Assembly (NCBI RefSeq): GCF_001428565.1
Contig: NZ_LMIA01000007.1
Span: 186,001 to 250,000 of the forward strand
DNA: 64,000 bases
From: Nocardioides sp. Root190
GTDB lineage: Bacteria; Actinomycetota; Actinomycetes; Propionibacteriales; Nocardioidaceae
Reading direction: 5' to 3'
The notes below the pieces were generated by a model. It did no database searches, had not been told where the DNA came from, and was given only the letters and a program-made list of their open reading frames with translations. Below are positions 44,097 through 54,050 of the stretch, one piece after another. The translations under genes and the position numbers were made by a program. The first letter of the stretch is position 1; each line of letters starts with the position of its first letter.

Positions 44097-45644
44097 ATGT
44101 CGACAGCAGCCCACCAGGCCGCGGCACAGCCGCTGACCCTGGCGTTGCGCGGTGTCGCGAAGTCCTTCGGCGCCGTCCAGGCACTGAAGTCCGGCACCCT
44201 CGAGGTGGCGCCCGGATCCATCCACGCACTCGTGGGTGAGAACGGCGCCGGCAAGTCCACGCTGGTCAAGATCGTCGCGGGCGTCCACCGCCGCGACACC
44301 GGCTACTTCGAGCTCGCCGGCGAACCCGTCGACTTCGGGTCCACCGCCGAGTCCAAGGCGGCCGGCGTCGCCGTGATCTACCAGGAGCCGACGCTCTTCC
44401 CCGACCTCTCGGTCGCCGAGAACATCTTCATGGGCCGCCACCCCCTCGGTGCCGGCCGCCGGATCGACCGGACCCGGATGTTCGCGGAGTCCGAGGCGCT
44501 GTTCGCCCGGCTCGGCGTCGACATCGACCCCCGGCGCACCGCCAACGGCCTCTCGATCGCCGACCAGCAGCTCATCGAGATCGCCAAGGCGATCTCGCTC
44601 GAGGCCAAGCTCCTCGTGATGGACGAGCCCACCGCGGCGCTCAGCGGCAACGAGGTCGCTCGCCTGTTCGCGGTCGCCCGCAGCCTGCGCGACGAGGGCC
44701 GGGCGCTGGTGTTCATCTCCCACCGCTTCGACGAGGTCTTCGACCTCTGCGACGTCGTCACCGTGATGCGCGACGGCGCCTACGTCTCCACCCACCTCAT
44801 CGCCGAGACCAGCGAGTCCGAGATCGTCTCGAAGATGGTCGGCCGCGAGGTCGCCGAGCTCTTCCCGAAGACCGTCGCACCGATCGGCGACGTGGTCCTC
44901 GACGTGCAGGGCCTCAACTCGACCGGCGAGTTCCACGACATCTCCTTCCAGGTGCGCGCCGGTGAGATCGTCGGTCTGGCCGGCCTCGTCGGAGCGGGCC
45001 GCAGCGAGATCGCACGCGCCGTCTTCGGTGTCGACAAGTACGACGCCGGATCGGTCACCCTCGGCGGCGTACCCGTTCGCCAGGGCAAGCCCAGCCGCGC
45101 CATCCGCGCCGGCATGGCCTTCGTCCCGGAGGACCGCCGCCAGCAGGGCCTGGTCATCGAGGGCTCGGTCGCCAAGAACGTCGCCTCCGTGATCCGGGGC
45201 CGGCTCAGCCGCCTCGGTCTGCTGACCGCCGGCGCCGAGAACAAGGCCGCCGGACCCTGGGCCGCCAAGCTGCAGGTCAAGACCAGCGCGCTCGACATGC
45301 GTGCCGCCACCATGAGCGGTGGCAACCAGCAGAAGGTCGTCATCGCCAAGTGGCTCGCGACCAACCCGTCGCTGCTGATCATCGACGAGCCCACCCGTGG
45401 CATCGACGTCGGCACCAAGGCCGAGGTCCACCGCCTGCTGTCCGACCTCGCCGGCCAGGGTCTCGCGATCCTGATGATCTCCTCCGAGCTGCCCGAGGTG
45501 CTCGGCATGGCCGACCGCGTCCTGGTCGTGTGCGAGGGCCGGCTGACGGCCGAGCTCTCCCGCGCCGAGGCCACCCCCGAGAACGTCATGGCGGCCGCGA
45601 CCCGGTCCGCCCAGCGTGACTCCGAGAAGGAGCCCGTCCGATGA
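44097..45644 (+). CDS. rhaT: Rhamnose ABC importer ATPase
   Basis: A 515-residue two-domain ATPase of the sugar importer class. The first Walker A is GENGAGKST (47-55). The second domain has G-L-V-G-A-G-R-S, M-S-G-G-N-Q-Q-K-V-V-I and I-I-D-E-P-T-R-G-I-D. The order ATPase, two permeases, binding protein, mutarotase, isomerase matches the RhaT-P-Q-S import systems of rhizobia and actinobacteria. ATG 44097 follows AAGGAG. Its end overlaps the next gene (ATGA). Confidence 0.9.
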   Translation: MSTAAHQAAAQPLTLALRGVAKSFGAVQALKSGTLEVAPGSIHALVGENGAGKSTLVKIVAGVHRRDTGYFELAGEPVDFGSTAESKAAGVAVIYQEPTLFPDLSVAENIFMGRHPLGAGRRIDRTRMFAESEALFARLGVDIDPRRTANGLSIADQQLIEIAKAISLEAKLLVMDEPTAALSGNEVARLFAVARSLRDEGRALVFISHRFDEVFDLCDVVTVMRDGAYVSTHLIAETSESEIVSKMVGREVAELFPKTVAPIGDVVLDVQGLNSTGEFHDISFQVRAGEIVGLAGLVGAGRSEIARAVFGVDKYDAGSVTLGGVPVRQGKPSRAIRAGMAFVPEDRRQQGLVIEGSVAKNVASVIRGRLSRLGLLTAGAENKAAGPWAAKLQVKTSALDMRAATMSGGNQQKVVIAKWLATNPSLLIIDEPTRGIDVGTKAEVHRLLSDLAGQGLAILMISSELPEVLGMADRVLVVCEGRLTAELSRAEATPENVMAAATRSAQRDSEKEPVR

Positions 45645-46672
45645 GCGCGTCCACCCTCGCCCCCTTGGCGGAGAGCACGGCCACCCGCGTCGCGCGCAAC
45701 CTGCTGCGTTCGCGCGAGCTGGCGATCGTGATCGTCCTCGCCCTCATCGTCCTCGTCGCCACGACCCGGCGTAGCTCGTTCCTGCTCAGCGCTGACGGCT
45801 GGCGCGACACCCTGCTCGCACCCTCGATCCTCCTGCTGCTCGCCGTCGGCCAGATGGTCGTCGTGGTCACCCGCAACGTCGACCTGTCGGTCGGCTCGAC
45901 GCTCGGCATCGCGGCGTACGTGACCGGCAAGATCTTCGTCGCGAACCCCGACACCCCCGTGATCGTGGTGTTCCTGGCCGGTCTGGGCGTCGGCGCCGTG
46001 GTCGGCGCCCTCAACGGACTGCTGGTGACGGTGTTCAGGGTCCCGGCGCTCGTGATCACCCTCGGCACGATGTACGTCCTGCGCGGCGCGCTGACCCATG
46101 AGGTCGGCAGCGAGCGGATGAACGCCCAGGACTTCCCCGCACACTTCGAGAAGCTCGGCACCCAGCAGGTCCTCACGATCCCGGTGCTGACGATCATCGC
46201 CCTCGTCGTCGTCGCGGCCGTCGGCTACTACCTGCACACCGCACGGGGTGGCCGCGAGCTCTACGCGATCGGTTCCGACCCGGACGCGGCCGACCTGTAC
46301 GGCCTGCCCTCCGCTCGTCGTGTCTTCGGCGCCTTCGTCCTCTGCGGTGCCCTCGCCGGCCTGGCCGGTGTCTTCTCCGCCGCCCGCTACGCCACCGCCT
46401 TCTCCGGCACCGGGTCGGGCATCGAGCTCCAGGCCGTCGCGGCCGTCGTCATCGGCGGTGTCGCCATCTTCGGTGGCAGCGGCACCGTCTGGGGAGCCGC
46501 CATCGGCGCCTTCCTGCTCGTCACGATCAACCGCGCGCTGCCGATCCTCGGCATCAGCGAGTTCTGGCAGGGCGCCGTGGTCGGCGCACTGATCATCGGC
46601 TCGATCGTCCTCGACCGGGTGCTCAGCATCCGACGAACCCACAAGCTGATCGAAGCGAGGGATCACGCATGA
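45641..46672 (+). CDS. rhaP: Rhamnose ABC importer permease 1
   Basis: A 343-residue membrane protein of the RbsC family with about ten hydrophobic segments. T-R-N-V-D-L-S-V-G-S and N-G-L-L-V-T are its family motifs, and G-G-V-A-I-F-G-G-S-G-T-V-W-G is the late conserved loop. It overlaps both flanking genes by four bases, so translation is coupled. It forms a heterodimeric channel with the next permease. Confidence 0.9.
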   Translation: MSASTLAPLAESTATRVARNLLRSRELAIVIVLALIVLVATTRRSSFLLSADGWRDTLLAPSILLLLAVGQMVVVVTRNVDLSVGSTLGIAAYVTGKIFVANPDTPVIVVFLAGLGVGAVVGALNGLLVTVFRVPALVITLGTMYVLRGALTHEVGSERMNAQDFPAHFEKLGTQQVLTIPVLTIIALVVVAAVGYYLHTARGGRELYAIGSDPDAADLYGLPSARRVFGAFVLCGALAGLAGVFSAARYATAFSGTGSGIELQAVAAVVIGGVAIFGGSGTVWGAAIGAFLLVTINRALPILGISEFWQGAVVGALIIGSIVLDRVLSIRRTHKLIEARDHA

Positions 46673-47763
46673 GCACCCCGACGCTCACGAAGCCCGACGG
46701 CGCCGAGCGCACCTACCCGGCGTACTCGCGCAACCCGCTCGCCCGCGCCCTGCTGACCCGCGAAGCGGCCGTCATCCTCGCCCTGGTCGTCGTGTTCATC
46801 TACTCGATGGGCAACATCCCGTTCTTCGACGGCCCGCTGACGATCTTCAACCTCAGCAAGGAGTACGCGCCGATCCTGCTGATGGCGCTGCCGATGACGC
46901 TGATCATCATCACCGGCGAGATCGACCTCTCGGTCGCGAGCACCCTCGGTGCGAGCGCCGCGGTCACCGGTGTCCTGGTGGTCGAGCACGACGTCTCCGT
47001 CCCGGTCGCCGCCATCATCGCGATCGTCGTCGGCTCCCTGCTCGGAGCGCTCAACGGCTTCTTCATCGCCTACGTCGGACTGCCGTCGCTGGCCGTGACC
47101 ATCGGAAGCCTCGCGCTCTACCGGGGTCTCGCCGAGGGCCTGATCCAGGCCAAGCGGATCTCCGGGTTCCCGGAGGGCTGGCAGGACTGGCCCACCGAGC
47201 GGATCGGTGACACGCAGTACCCCAACATCCTGATCCCGACCGCGGTCCTCATCGTCGCCTTCGGCGTGCTGCTGCACTTCACCCGCTTCGGGCGCGGCAT
47301 CTTCGAGATCGGCCTCAGCGACGAGTCGGCGCACTTCTCCGGCGTCAACGTCGCTCGCACCAAGATGATCCTGTTCGTCCTCAGCGGTGCGGTCGCCGCC
47401 TTCGCCGGCGTCTACGTCGCGCTGAAGGCCAACTCCGTGGCGACCGACACCGGCACGGGCTTCGAGCTCAAGGTCATCGCCGGTGTCCTGCTCGGCGGGG
47501 TCTCCATCTTCGGCGGGCGCGGAGCCCTGCACGGCGTCGTCGCCGGTGTGCTCCTCATCGCCGTCCTCAACTCGGCGCTCCAGCTCGACGGGCAGGGCTC
47601 CGAGGTCATCCAGATCATCATCGGCCTCCTGCTGGTCGGTTCCGTGATCGCCTCCAACTTCCTGCCGCGGGTCCGGGCCCTGCTGCCGCGGCGGAAAGTG
47701 ATCGACGCACCCCCATCGGTCACACCTCAGACGCCGGGCGCCGGCGAGTCATCCGAAAGGTAG
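46669..47763 (+). CDS. rhaQ: Rhamnose ABC importer permease 2
   Basis: A 364-residue membrane protein, paralogous in layout to the preceding permease: T-G-E-I-D-L-S-V-A-S, N-G-F-F-I-A-Y and G-G-V-S-I-F-G-G-R-G. It has about nine to ten hydrophobic segments and a Pro-rich C-terminus. The presence of two different permeases is typical of RhaTPQS, unlike the single RbsC type in the importer at 16.3 kb. It overlaps its upstream neighbour by ATGA. Confidence 0.9.
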   Translation: MSTPTLTKPDGAERTYPAYSRNPLARALLTREAAVILALVVVFIYSMGNIPFFDGPLTIFNLSKEYAPILLMALPMTLIIITGEIDLSVASTLGASAAVTGVLVVEHDVSVPVAAIIAIVVGSLLGALNGFFIAYVGLPSLAVTIGSLALYRGLAEGLIQAKRISGFPEGWQDWPTERIGDTQYPNILIPTAVLIVAFGVLLHFTRFGRGIFEIGLSDESAHFSGVNVARTKMILFVLSGAVAAFAGVYVALKANSVATDTGTGFELKVIAGVLLGGVSIFGGRGALHGVVAGVLLIAVLNSALQLDGQGSEVIQIIIGLLLVGSVIASNFLPRVRALLPRRKVIDAPPSVTPQTPGAGESSER

Positions 47764-47768
47764 TTTCA

Positions 47769-48794
47769 ATGAAGATCCACACCAAGCGGTTCGCCGCCGG
47801 GGCAGCGCTGGCCATGGTCGCCTCGCTCGGCCTCGCAGCCTGCGGAAGCGACGACAACGGCGGCGGCGGTAGCGACAGCGACGCCACCACGGTCACCTTC
47901 CTGCCCAAGAACCTGGGCAACCCGTACTTCGAGACCAGCGACGCCGGCGGCGAGAAGGCCGTCAAGGAGTTCGGTGGCACCTACGACGAGGTCGGCCCCG
48001 ACACGGCCGGTCCCGACGCCCAGGTGACCTACATCGACACCGCCGCGGCGCAGGGCGTCAACGCCCTCATCGTGTCCGCCAACGACCCGACGGCGCTGTG
48101 CGACTCGCTCAACGCTGCTCGTGAGGCCGGCACCAAGGTCGTCACCTTCGACTCCGACACCGACCCCGAGTGCCGCGACCTGTTCATCAACCAGGCCACC
48201 GCCGAGGGCATCGCCAAGGTCCAGGTCGAGATGATCGCCGAGCAGATCGGCGACGAGGGCGAGGTCGCGATCCTGTCGGCCGCGGCCAACGCGACCAACC
48301 AGAACGCCTGGATCGACATGATGAAGGCGGAGCTCGAGGCGAGCCACCCGAACATCGAGCTCGTCGACACCGTGTACGGCGACGACGACGACCAGACCTC
48401 GTTCGACAAGACGGCTGCCCTGCTGGCCGACCACCCGAACCTGAAGGGCATCATCTCGCCCACCACGGTCGGCATCTCCGCCGCCGCGCGCTACCTCTCC
48501 ACCTCCAGCGCCAAGGGCAAGGTCGCGCTGACCGGTCTCGGCACCCCGAACCAGATGCGTGACTACATCGAGGACGGCACCGTCACCGAGTTCGCCCTCT
48601 GGAACCCCGAGGACCTCGGCTTCCTGTCCGCCTACGCCGGCAAGGCGCTGGCTGACGGCGACATCACCGGCAAGGAGGGTGACACGTTCACCGCCGGTGA
48701 CCTGGGCGAGTTCACGGTCGGCGAGAACGGCACCGTCCTGCTGGGCGACCCGTACCGCTTCAACAAGGACAACATCGGCGACTTCGACTTCTGA
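47769..48794 (+). CDS. rhaS: Rhamnose-binding lipoprotein
   Basis: A 341-residue substrate-binding protein. The signal peptide ends in the lipobox L-A-A-C25, and a Gly/Asp/Ser linker follows. The mature part has two sugar-binding lobes: N-L-G-N-P-Y-F-E, A-L-I-V-S-A-N-D-P and V-V-T-F-D-S-D-T. It captures the sugar outside and passes it to the permeases. Only 5 bp separate it from the permease gene. After it comes a 71-bp gap, in which I see no clear terminator. Confidence 0.9.
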   Translation: MKIHTKRFAAGAALAMVASLGLAACGSDDNGGGGSDSDATTVTFLPKNLGNPYFETSDAGGEKAVKEFGGTYDEVGPDTAGPDAQVTYIDTAAAQGVNALIVSANDPTALCDSLNAAREAGTKVVTFDSDTDPECRDLFINQATAEGIAKVQVEMIAEQIGDEGEVAILSAAANATNQNAWIDMMKAELEASHPNIELVDTVYGDDDDQTSFDKTAALLADHPNLKGIISPTTVGISAAARYLSTSSAKGKVALTGLGTPNQMRDYIEDGTVTEFALWNPEDLGFLSAYAGKALADGDITGKEGDTFTAGDLGEFTVGENGTVLLGDPYRFNKDNIGDFDF

Positions 48795-48865
48795 GTCGAA
48801 CCCGCCTGTTGATCGACCTTTAGCAACGCACATCCGCACCGCAGGAACAGGGAGGAGGGTCACCC

Positions 48866-49246
48866 ATGCCCCGCTACTGCTTCAGTCTCCAGGTCCGTCC
48901 CGACCGGATGGACGAGTACGTCGAGCGACACCGCGCCGTCTGGCCGGAGATGCTCGCCGCACTCGAGGAGACGGGCTGGCGCAACTACTCCCTGTTCCTG
49001 CGGGAGGACGGGCTGTTGATCGGGTACGTCGAGTCCGACGACCTGGTCGCAGCCCAGGCAGCCATGGCCGCCACCGAGGTCAACGCCCGGTGGCAGGCCG
49101 ACATGGCGCCGTACTTCACCCAGCTCGAGGGCGCCCCCGACGAGGGCAACGTCCCGCTCCGCGAGGTCTTCAACCTTGACGACCAGATCACCCAGCTCAC
49201 CTCGGCGCGCTCAGGCGTGCCGGATTCTCTCGAAGGCAACCTCTGA
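48866..49246 (+). CDS. rhaM: L-rhamnose mutarotase
   Basis: A 126-residue mutarotase that interconverts alpha and beta L-rhamnose so that the isomerase can use it. The family features are R-Y-C-F near the start, the H-R-A-V-W-P-E-M motif with its catalytic His and the N-Y-S-L-F-L segment. The normal core is about 104 residues, so the last 20 form an extra tail. ATG 48866 follows GGAGGAGG. The stop overlaps the isomerase start by one base. Confidence 0.92.
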   Translation: MPRYCFSLQVRPDRMDEYVERHRAVWPEMLAALEETGWRNYSLFLREDGLLIGYVESDDLVAAQAAMAATEVNARWQADMAPYFTQLEGAPDEGNVPLREVFNLDDQITQLTSARSGVPDSLEGNL

Positions 49247-50424
49247 TGAACGACTTCGCCGCCATCGCGGCCAAGCTCGACGGCCAGGCCATCGAGCTCC
49301 CCTCCTGGGCGTTCGGCAACTCCGGCACCCGGTTCAAGGTCTTCGGCAGCGCGGGGACCCCGCGCTCGATCGAGGAGAAGATCGCCGACGCCGCGACCGT
49401 GCACCGGTTCACCGGCCTCGCGCCCAAGGTGGCGCTGCACATCCCGTGGGACAAGGTCGACGACTACGCCGCGTTGCGCACCCACGCCGAGGGTCTCGGC
49501 GTCGCGCTCGGCACGATCAACTCCAACACCTTCCAGGACGACGACTACAAGTTCGGCTCGCTCGCCCACGTCGACCCGAAGATCCGCCAGAAGGCGGTGG
49601 ACCACCACTTCGAGTGCATCGACGTGATGGACGCGACCGGGTCGCGCGACCTGAAGATCTGGCTCGCCGACGGCAGCAACTACCCCGGCCAGGCCGACCT
49701 CCGCGGTCGCCAGGACCGGCTCGCCGAGTCCCTCGCCGCGATCTACGAGCGGATCGGCGAGGAGCAGCGCCTCGTGCTCGAGTACAAGTTCTTCGAGCCG
49801 GCGTTCTACCACACCGATGTCCCGGACTGGGGCACGTCGTACGCCCAGGTCAGCGCCCTCGGCGAGCGCGCGACGGTCTGCCTCGACACGGGCCACCACG
49901 CGCCCGGCACCAACATCGAGTTCATCGTGATGCAGCTCCTGCGCCTCGGGAAGCTCGGCTCCTTCGACTTCAACTCCCGCTTCTACGCCGACGACGACCT
50001 GATCGTCGGCTCGGCGGACCCCTTCCAGCTCTTCCGCATCCTCTTCGAGGTGATCCGCGGCGGCGGCTACGGACCGGCGAACCCCGACGGGCACAGCGAG
50101 GTCGCGTTCATGCTCGACCAGTGCCACAACGTCGAGGACAAGATCCCCGGCCAGATCCGCTCCGTGCTCAACGTGCAGGAGATGACCGCACGCGCACTGC
50201 TGGTCGACCGCGACGCGCTCGACGCGGCGCAGACGGCCGGTGACGTGCTCGGTGCCAACGGCATCCTGATGGACGCGTTCTACACCGACGTCCGGGCCGA
50301 CCTGGCCGGATGGCGCGAGGAGCGAGGCCTGCCGGCTGAGCCGATGCGTGCCTACGCCGAGTCCGGCCACCAGTCCGAGATCGAAGCCGCCCGTGTCGGC
50401 GGCACCCAGCTTTCGTGGAATTGA
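49246..50424 (+). CDS. rhaI: L-rhamnose isomerase
   Basis: A 392-residue TIM-barrel isomerase that converts L-rhamnose to L-rhamnulose. It belongs to the rhaI type of rhizobia and actinobacteria rather than RhaA of E. coli. I recognise H-I-P-W-D near residue 65, N-S-N-T-F-Q-D-D-D-Y-K-F-G-S-L near 90, E-Y-K-F-F-E-P-A-F-Y-H-T near 180, C-L-D-T-G-H-H-A-P near 210 and F-N-S-R-F-Y-A-D-D-D near 240. These hold the likely metal ligands. It lies between the mutarotase gene and the bifunctional aldolase gene. Confidence 0.92.
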   Translation: MNDFAAIAAKLDGQAIELPSWAFGNSGTRFKVFGSAGTPRSIEEKIADAATVHRFTGLAPKVALHIPWDKVDDYAALRTHAEGLGVALGTINSNTFQDDDYKFGSLAHVDPKIRQKAVDHHFECIDVMDATGSRDLKIWLADGSNYPGQADLRGRQDRLAESLAAIYERIGEEQRLVLEYKFFEPAFYHTDVPDWGTSYAQVSALGERATVCLDTGHHAPGTNIEFIVMQLLRLGKLGSFDFNSRFYADDDLIVGSADPFQLFRILFEVIRGGGYGPANPDGHSEVAFMLDQCHNVEDKIPGQIRSVLNVQEMTARALLVDRDALDAAQTAGDVLGANGILMDAFYTDVRADLAGWREERGLPAEPMRAYAESGHQSEIEAARVGGTQLSWN

Positions 50425-50432
50425 GAGAGACG

Positions 50433-52484
50433 ATGACGAACCCCGCAGCCGCCGCGCTGATCGCGCGTTCCAACCGCCTCGGCGCCGACCCCAGGAACAC
50501 CAACTACGCCGGTGGCAACACCTCCGCCAAGGGCACCGAGACCGACCCGGTCACCGGTGAGCCCGTCGAGCTGCTCTGGGTCAAGGGATCCGGTGGCGAC
50601 CTCGGCACCCTCAAGGAGGCCGGCCTGGCCGTCATCCGCCTCGACCGGATGCGCAGCCTCGTCGACGTCTACCCCGGTCTGGACCGCGAGGACGAGATGG
50701 TCGCGGCGTTCGACTACTGCCTGCACGGCAAGGGCGGTGCTGCACCGTCGATCGACACTGCGATGCACGGGCTCGTCGACGCCGCGCACGTCGACCACCT
50801 GCACCCCGACTCCGGCATCGCCATCGCGACCGCCGCCGACGGCGAGGCGCTGACCTCCAAGATCTACGGCGACAAGGTCGTGTGGGTCCCGTGGCGTCGT
50901 CCCGGCTTCCAGCTGGGCCTCGACATCGCCGCGATCAAGGAGCAGAACCCGCAGTCCATCGGCTGCATCCTCGGCGGCCACGGCATCACCGCGTGGGGTG
51001 ACACCAGCGAGGAGGCCGAGGCCAACTCACTCTGGATCATCGACACTGCTGCGTCGTACATCGAGGCCAACACCAAGGCGGAGCCGTTCGGCCCCGCACT
51101 GGACGGGTACGCCGCCCTGCCTGCCGACGAGCGTCGGGCCCGCGCCGCTGCACTGGCCCCGACCATCCGCGGCATCGCGAGCGCCGATCGCCCCATGGTC
51201 GGCCACTTCACCGACGCCGACGTCGTCCTCGAGTTCCTCGCCAGCAGCGAGCACCCGCGCCTGTCCGCGCTGGGCACGTCCTGCCCGGACCACTTCCTGC
51301 GCACGAAGGTCAAGCCGCTCGTGCTCGACCTGCCCCCGGCCGCCACGATCGAGGAGAGCATCGCGCGTCTCGGCGAGCTCGCCGTCTCCTACCGCGAGGA
51401 CTACCAGGGCTACTACGACCGCAACGCCACCCCGGAGTCGCCGGCGATCCGTGGCAAGGACCCGCTCATCGTGCTGGTCCCCGGCGTCGGCATGTTCAGC
51501 TTCGGCAAGGACAAGCAGACCGCCCGCGTGGCCGGTGAGTTCTACGTCAACGCCATCAACGTGATGCGCGGTGCCGAGGGCCTGTCGACGTACGCCCCCA
51601 TCGACGAGGCGGAGAAGTTCCGCATCGAGTACTGGGCGCTCGAGGAGGCCAAGCTCCAGCGGATGCCGAAGCCGAAGCCCCTCGCCACGCGTGTCGCCTT
51701 CGTGACCGGCTCCGCCTCCGGCATCGGCAAGGCCACCGCGGCCAAGCTCGCCGCCGAGGGCGCCTGCGTCGTCATCGCCGACCTGTCGCTGGAGAAGGCG
51801 CAGGAGACGGCCGCCGACATTGCTCGATCCGTGGGAGGGGGCAGCGATGTCGCCGTCGGCGTCCAGGTCGACGTCAGCAACGAGGCGGCCGTGCAGGCCG
51901 CGATCGACGCTGCGGTCCTGGCCTTCGGTGGTCTCGACCTCATCGTCAACAACGCCGGCCTCTCGCTCTCCCGCTCGCTGCTGGAGACCACCGAGAAGGA
52001 CTGGGACCTCCAGCACGACGTCATGGCGAAGGGCTCGTTCCTGGTCGCCAAGGCGAGCGCGAAGGTCATGATCGAGCAGCAGATGGGCGGCGACATCGTC
52101 TACATCTCCAGCAAGAACTCGATCTTCGCCGGCCCCAACAACGTCGCGTACGGCGCCGCCAAGGCCGACCAGGCCCACCAGGTCCGGCTGCTCGCGGCCG
52201 AGCTCGGTGAGCACGGCATCAAGGTCAACGGCGTCAACCCCGACGGGGTCGTCGCCGGATCGGGCATCTTCGCCAGTGGCTGGGGCGCCAACCGCGCCGC
52301 GGTCTACGGCGTCGAGGAGAAGGACCTGGGCAAGTTCTACGCCCAGCGCACGATCCTCAAGCGCGAGGTGCTGCCGGAGAACATCGCCAACGCGGTGTTC
52401 GTCCTCTGCAGCGCCGAGCTCTCGCACACCACTGGCCTGCACATCCCGGTCGACGCCGGGGTGGCTGCCGCCTTCCTGCGATGA
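50433..52484 (+). CDS. rhaEW: Bifunctional rhamnulose-1-phosphate aldolase / lactaldehyde dehydrogenase
   Basis: A 683-residue fusion. The N-terminal 420 residues are a class II aldolase: N-Y-A-G-G-N-T-S-A-K, H-x-H-P-D-S near 126 and G-G-H-G-I near 180 hold substrate and metal. It splits rhamnulose-1-phosphate into dihydroxyacetone phosphate and L-lactaldehyde. Residues about 425-683 are an SDR with T-G-S-A-S-G-I-G, N-N-A-G and the catalytic Y-G-A-A-K, which would oxidise lactaldehyde to lactate. The presence of lutABC downstream supports lactate as product. ATG 50433 is 8 bp after the isomerase stop. Confidence 0.92.
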   Translation: MTNPAAAALIARSNRLGADPRNTNYAGGNTSAKGTETDPVTGEPVELLWVKGSGGDLGTLKEAGLAVIRLDRMRSLVDVYPGLDREDEMVAAFDYCLHGKGGAAPSIDTAMHGLVDAAHVDHLHPDSGIAIATAADGEALTSKIYGDKVVWVPWRRPGFQLGLDIAAIKEQNPQSIGCILGGHGITAWGDTSEEAEANSLWIIDTAASYIEANTKAEPFGPALDGYAALPADERRARAAALAPTIRGIASADRPMVGHFTDADVVLEFLASSEHPRLSALGTSCPDHFLRTKVKPLVLDLPPAATIEESIARLGELAVSYREDYQGYYDRNATPESPAIRGKDPLIVLVPGVGMFSFGKDKQTARVAGEFYVNAINVMRGAEGLSTYAPIDEAEKFRIEYWALEEAKLQRMPKPKPLATRVAFVTGSASGIGKATAAKLAAEGACVVIADLSLEKAQETAADIARSVGGGSDVAVGVQVDVSNEAAVQAAIDAAVLAFGGLDLIVNNAGLSLSRSLLETTEKDWDLQHDVMAKGSFLVAKASAKVMIEQQMGGDIVYISSKNSIFAGPNNVAYGAAKADQAHQVRLLAAELGEHGIKVNGVNPDGVVAGSGIFASGWGANRAAVYGVEEKDLGKFYAQRTILKREVLPENIANAVFVLCSAELSHTTGLHIPVDAGVAAAFLR

Positions 52485-52491
52485 GGCTGCG

Positions 52492-53967
52492 ATGAACAAC
52501 GTCCGGGTCGCTGCGGTCGACCTCGGCGCCACCTCGGGCCGGGTCATGTCCGGCCGGATCTCGAGCGAGCGCATCGAGATCAACGAGATGCACCGTTTCC
52601 CCAACGGGGCGGTGCGGGCGCGGGGTTCACTCTTCTGGGACGTCCTCGGGATCCACCGGGAGAGCCTGGTCGGTATCCGCGAGGTCGCCCGGACGGGTCC
52701 CTTGCACGGCATCGGCATCGACTCATGGGCGATCGACCACGGCCTCCTGGACCGCGACGGCCAGCTGCTCGGTCAGGTCTTCAGCCACCGTGACACGCGC
52801 GTCGACGGGATCGCGGAGAAGGTCGTCGCCGAGATCGGTGCCGCCGAGCTCTACGCGACGACCGGCATCCAGCAGCTCCCGTTCAACACGCTCTACCAGC
52901 TGGTCGCCGCGCGTGGCACCGCTGCGCTGGAGTCGGCGGAGTCCCTGCTGCTGCTGCCCGACCTGCTCGGCTACTGGCTGACCGGTGTCGTCGGCGCAGA
53001 GCGCACGAACGCCTCCACCACCCAGCTGCTCGACATCCGCTCGGGGGAGTGGGCCCGCGACCTGTGCCGCGAGCTCGAGCTGCCGTGGTCGGTCCTCCCG
53101 CCGCTGCGCGAGCCTGGCTCGGTGCTCGGCAACCTGCTGCCCGAGGTCGCCCAGGACCTCGGTGTCGGTGGCGACGTCCCGGTGGTCGCGGTCGGCTCGC
53201 ACGACACGGCCTCGGCCGTGGTCGGCGTCCCTGCGTCGACCAAGAACTTCGCCTACATCTCCTCCGGCACCTGGTCGCTCGTCGGGCTCGAGCTCGACCA
53301 GCCGGTGCTGAGCGAGGAGGCCCGGCTCGCCGACTTCACCAACGAGCTCGGCGTCGACGGCACGGTGCGCTTCCTCAAGAACGTCATGGGCCTGTGGGTG
53401 CTCTCGGAGTGCCTGCGGTCGTGGAGCGAGCGTCGCTACAAGGACGTCGAGCTCCGCTCGCTGATCGGTGCCGCCGAAAACTTCGAGCCGCTGCGCACGA
53501 TCATCGACATCAACGACCCGCGCCTGCTCTTCCCCAGCACCGCGGCCGATCCCATGCCCGAGCGGGTCGCTGCGCTGGCCGCCGAGGCCGGCGAGCAGGT
53601 GCCGCACTCCCCGGTCGCGATCACCCGCACGATCGTCGACAGCCTCGCCGTCGCGTACCGCCGCCACGTCCGCACCGCGGCCGCCCTGGCGAACGTCCCT
53701 CTCGAGGTCGTCCACGTGGTCGGTGGTGGTTCCCAGAACGAGGTGCTCTGCCAGCTCACGGCGGACGCCTGCGGCCTGCCCGTGCTCGCCGGTCCGGTCG
53801 AGGCCGCTGCCCTCGGCAACGTCCTCGTCCAGGGCCGCGCCCTCGGCGCCGACCTGCCCGACCTCGCCGCCATGCGTGACCTGGTCGCCCGCTCGTACGA
53901 CGTCCGCCGCTTCGAACCGCGCGACGGACTCGACTGGGACGGCGCCGAGGCCCGCGCCCGGCGCTGA
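52492..53967 (+). CDS. rhaB: Rhamnulokinase
   Basis: A 491-residue FGGY-family sugar kinase that phosphorylates L-rhamnulose at C1 using ATP. A-V-D-L-G-A-T-S-G-R near the N-terminus is the ATP phosphate loop, I-D-S-W-A-I-D-H holds the catalytic Asp region, and G-S-H-D-T-A-S-A-V is the second family signature. Y-I-S-S-G-T-W-S-L-V follows. ATG 52492 lies 7 bp after the aldolase stop. It completes the intracellular pathway of the locus. Confidence 0.93.
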   Translation: MNNVRVAAVDLGATSGRVMSGRISSERIEINEMHRFPNGAVRARGSLFWDVLGIHRESLVGIREVARTGPLHGIGIDSWAIDHGLLDRDGQLLGQVFSHRDTRVDGIAEKVVAEIGAAELYATTGIQQLPFNTLYQLVAARGTAALESAESLLLLPDLLGYWLTGVVGAERTNASTTQLLDIRSGEWARDLCRELELPWSVLPPLREPGSVLGNLLPEVAQDLGVGGDVPVVAVGSHDTASAVVGVPASTKNFAYISSGTWSLVGLELDQPVLSEEARLADFTNELGVDGTVRFLKNVMGLWVLSECLRSWSERRYKDVELRSLIGAAENFEPLRTIIDINDPRLLFPSTAADPMPERVAALAAEAGEQVPHSPVAITRTIVDSLAVAYRRHVRTAAALANVPLEVVHVVGGGSQNEVLCQLTADACGLPVLAGPVEAAALGNVLVQGRALGADLPDLAAMRDLVARSYDVRRFEPRDGLDWDGAEARARR

Positions 53968-54050
53968 TCCCAGCCGCTGCACACCCCACTGCACCGCCGT
54001 ACTGCTCCCCGTCTGATCGCTCCCCTCTCCCCCTCCCGGAAGGCTGCACG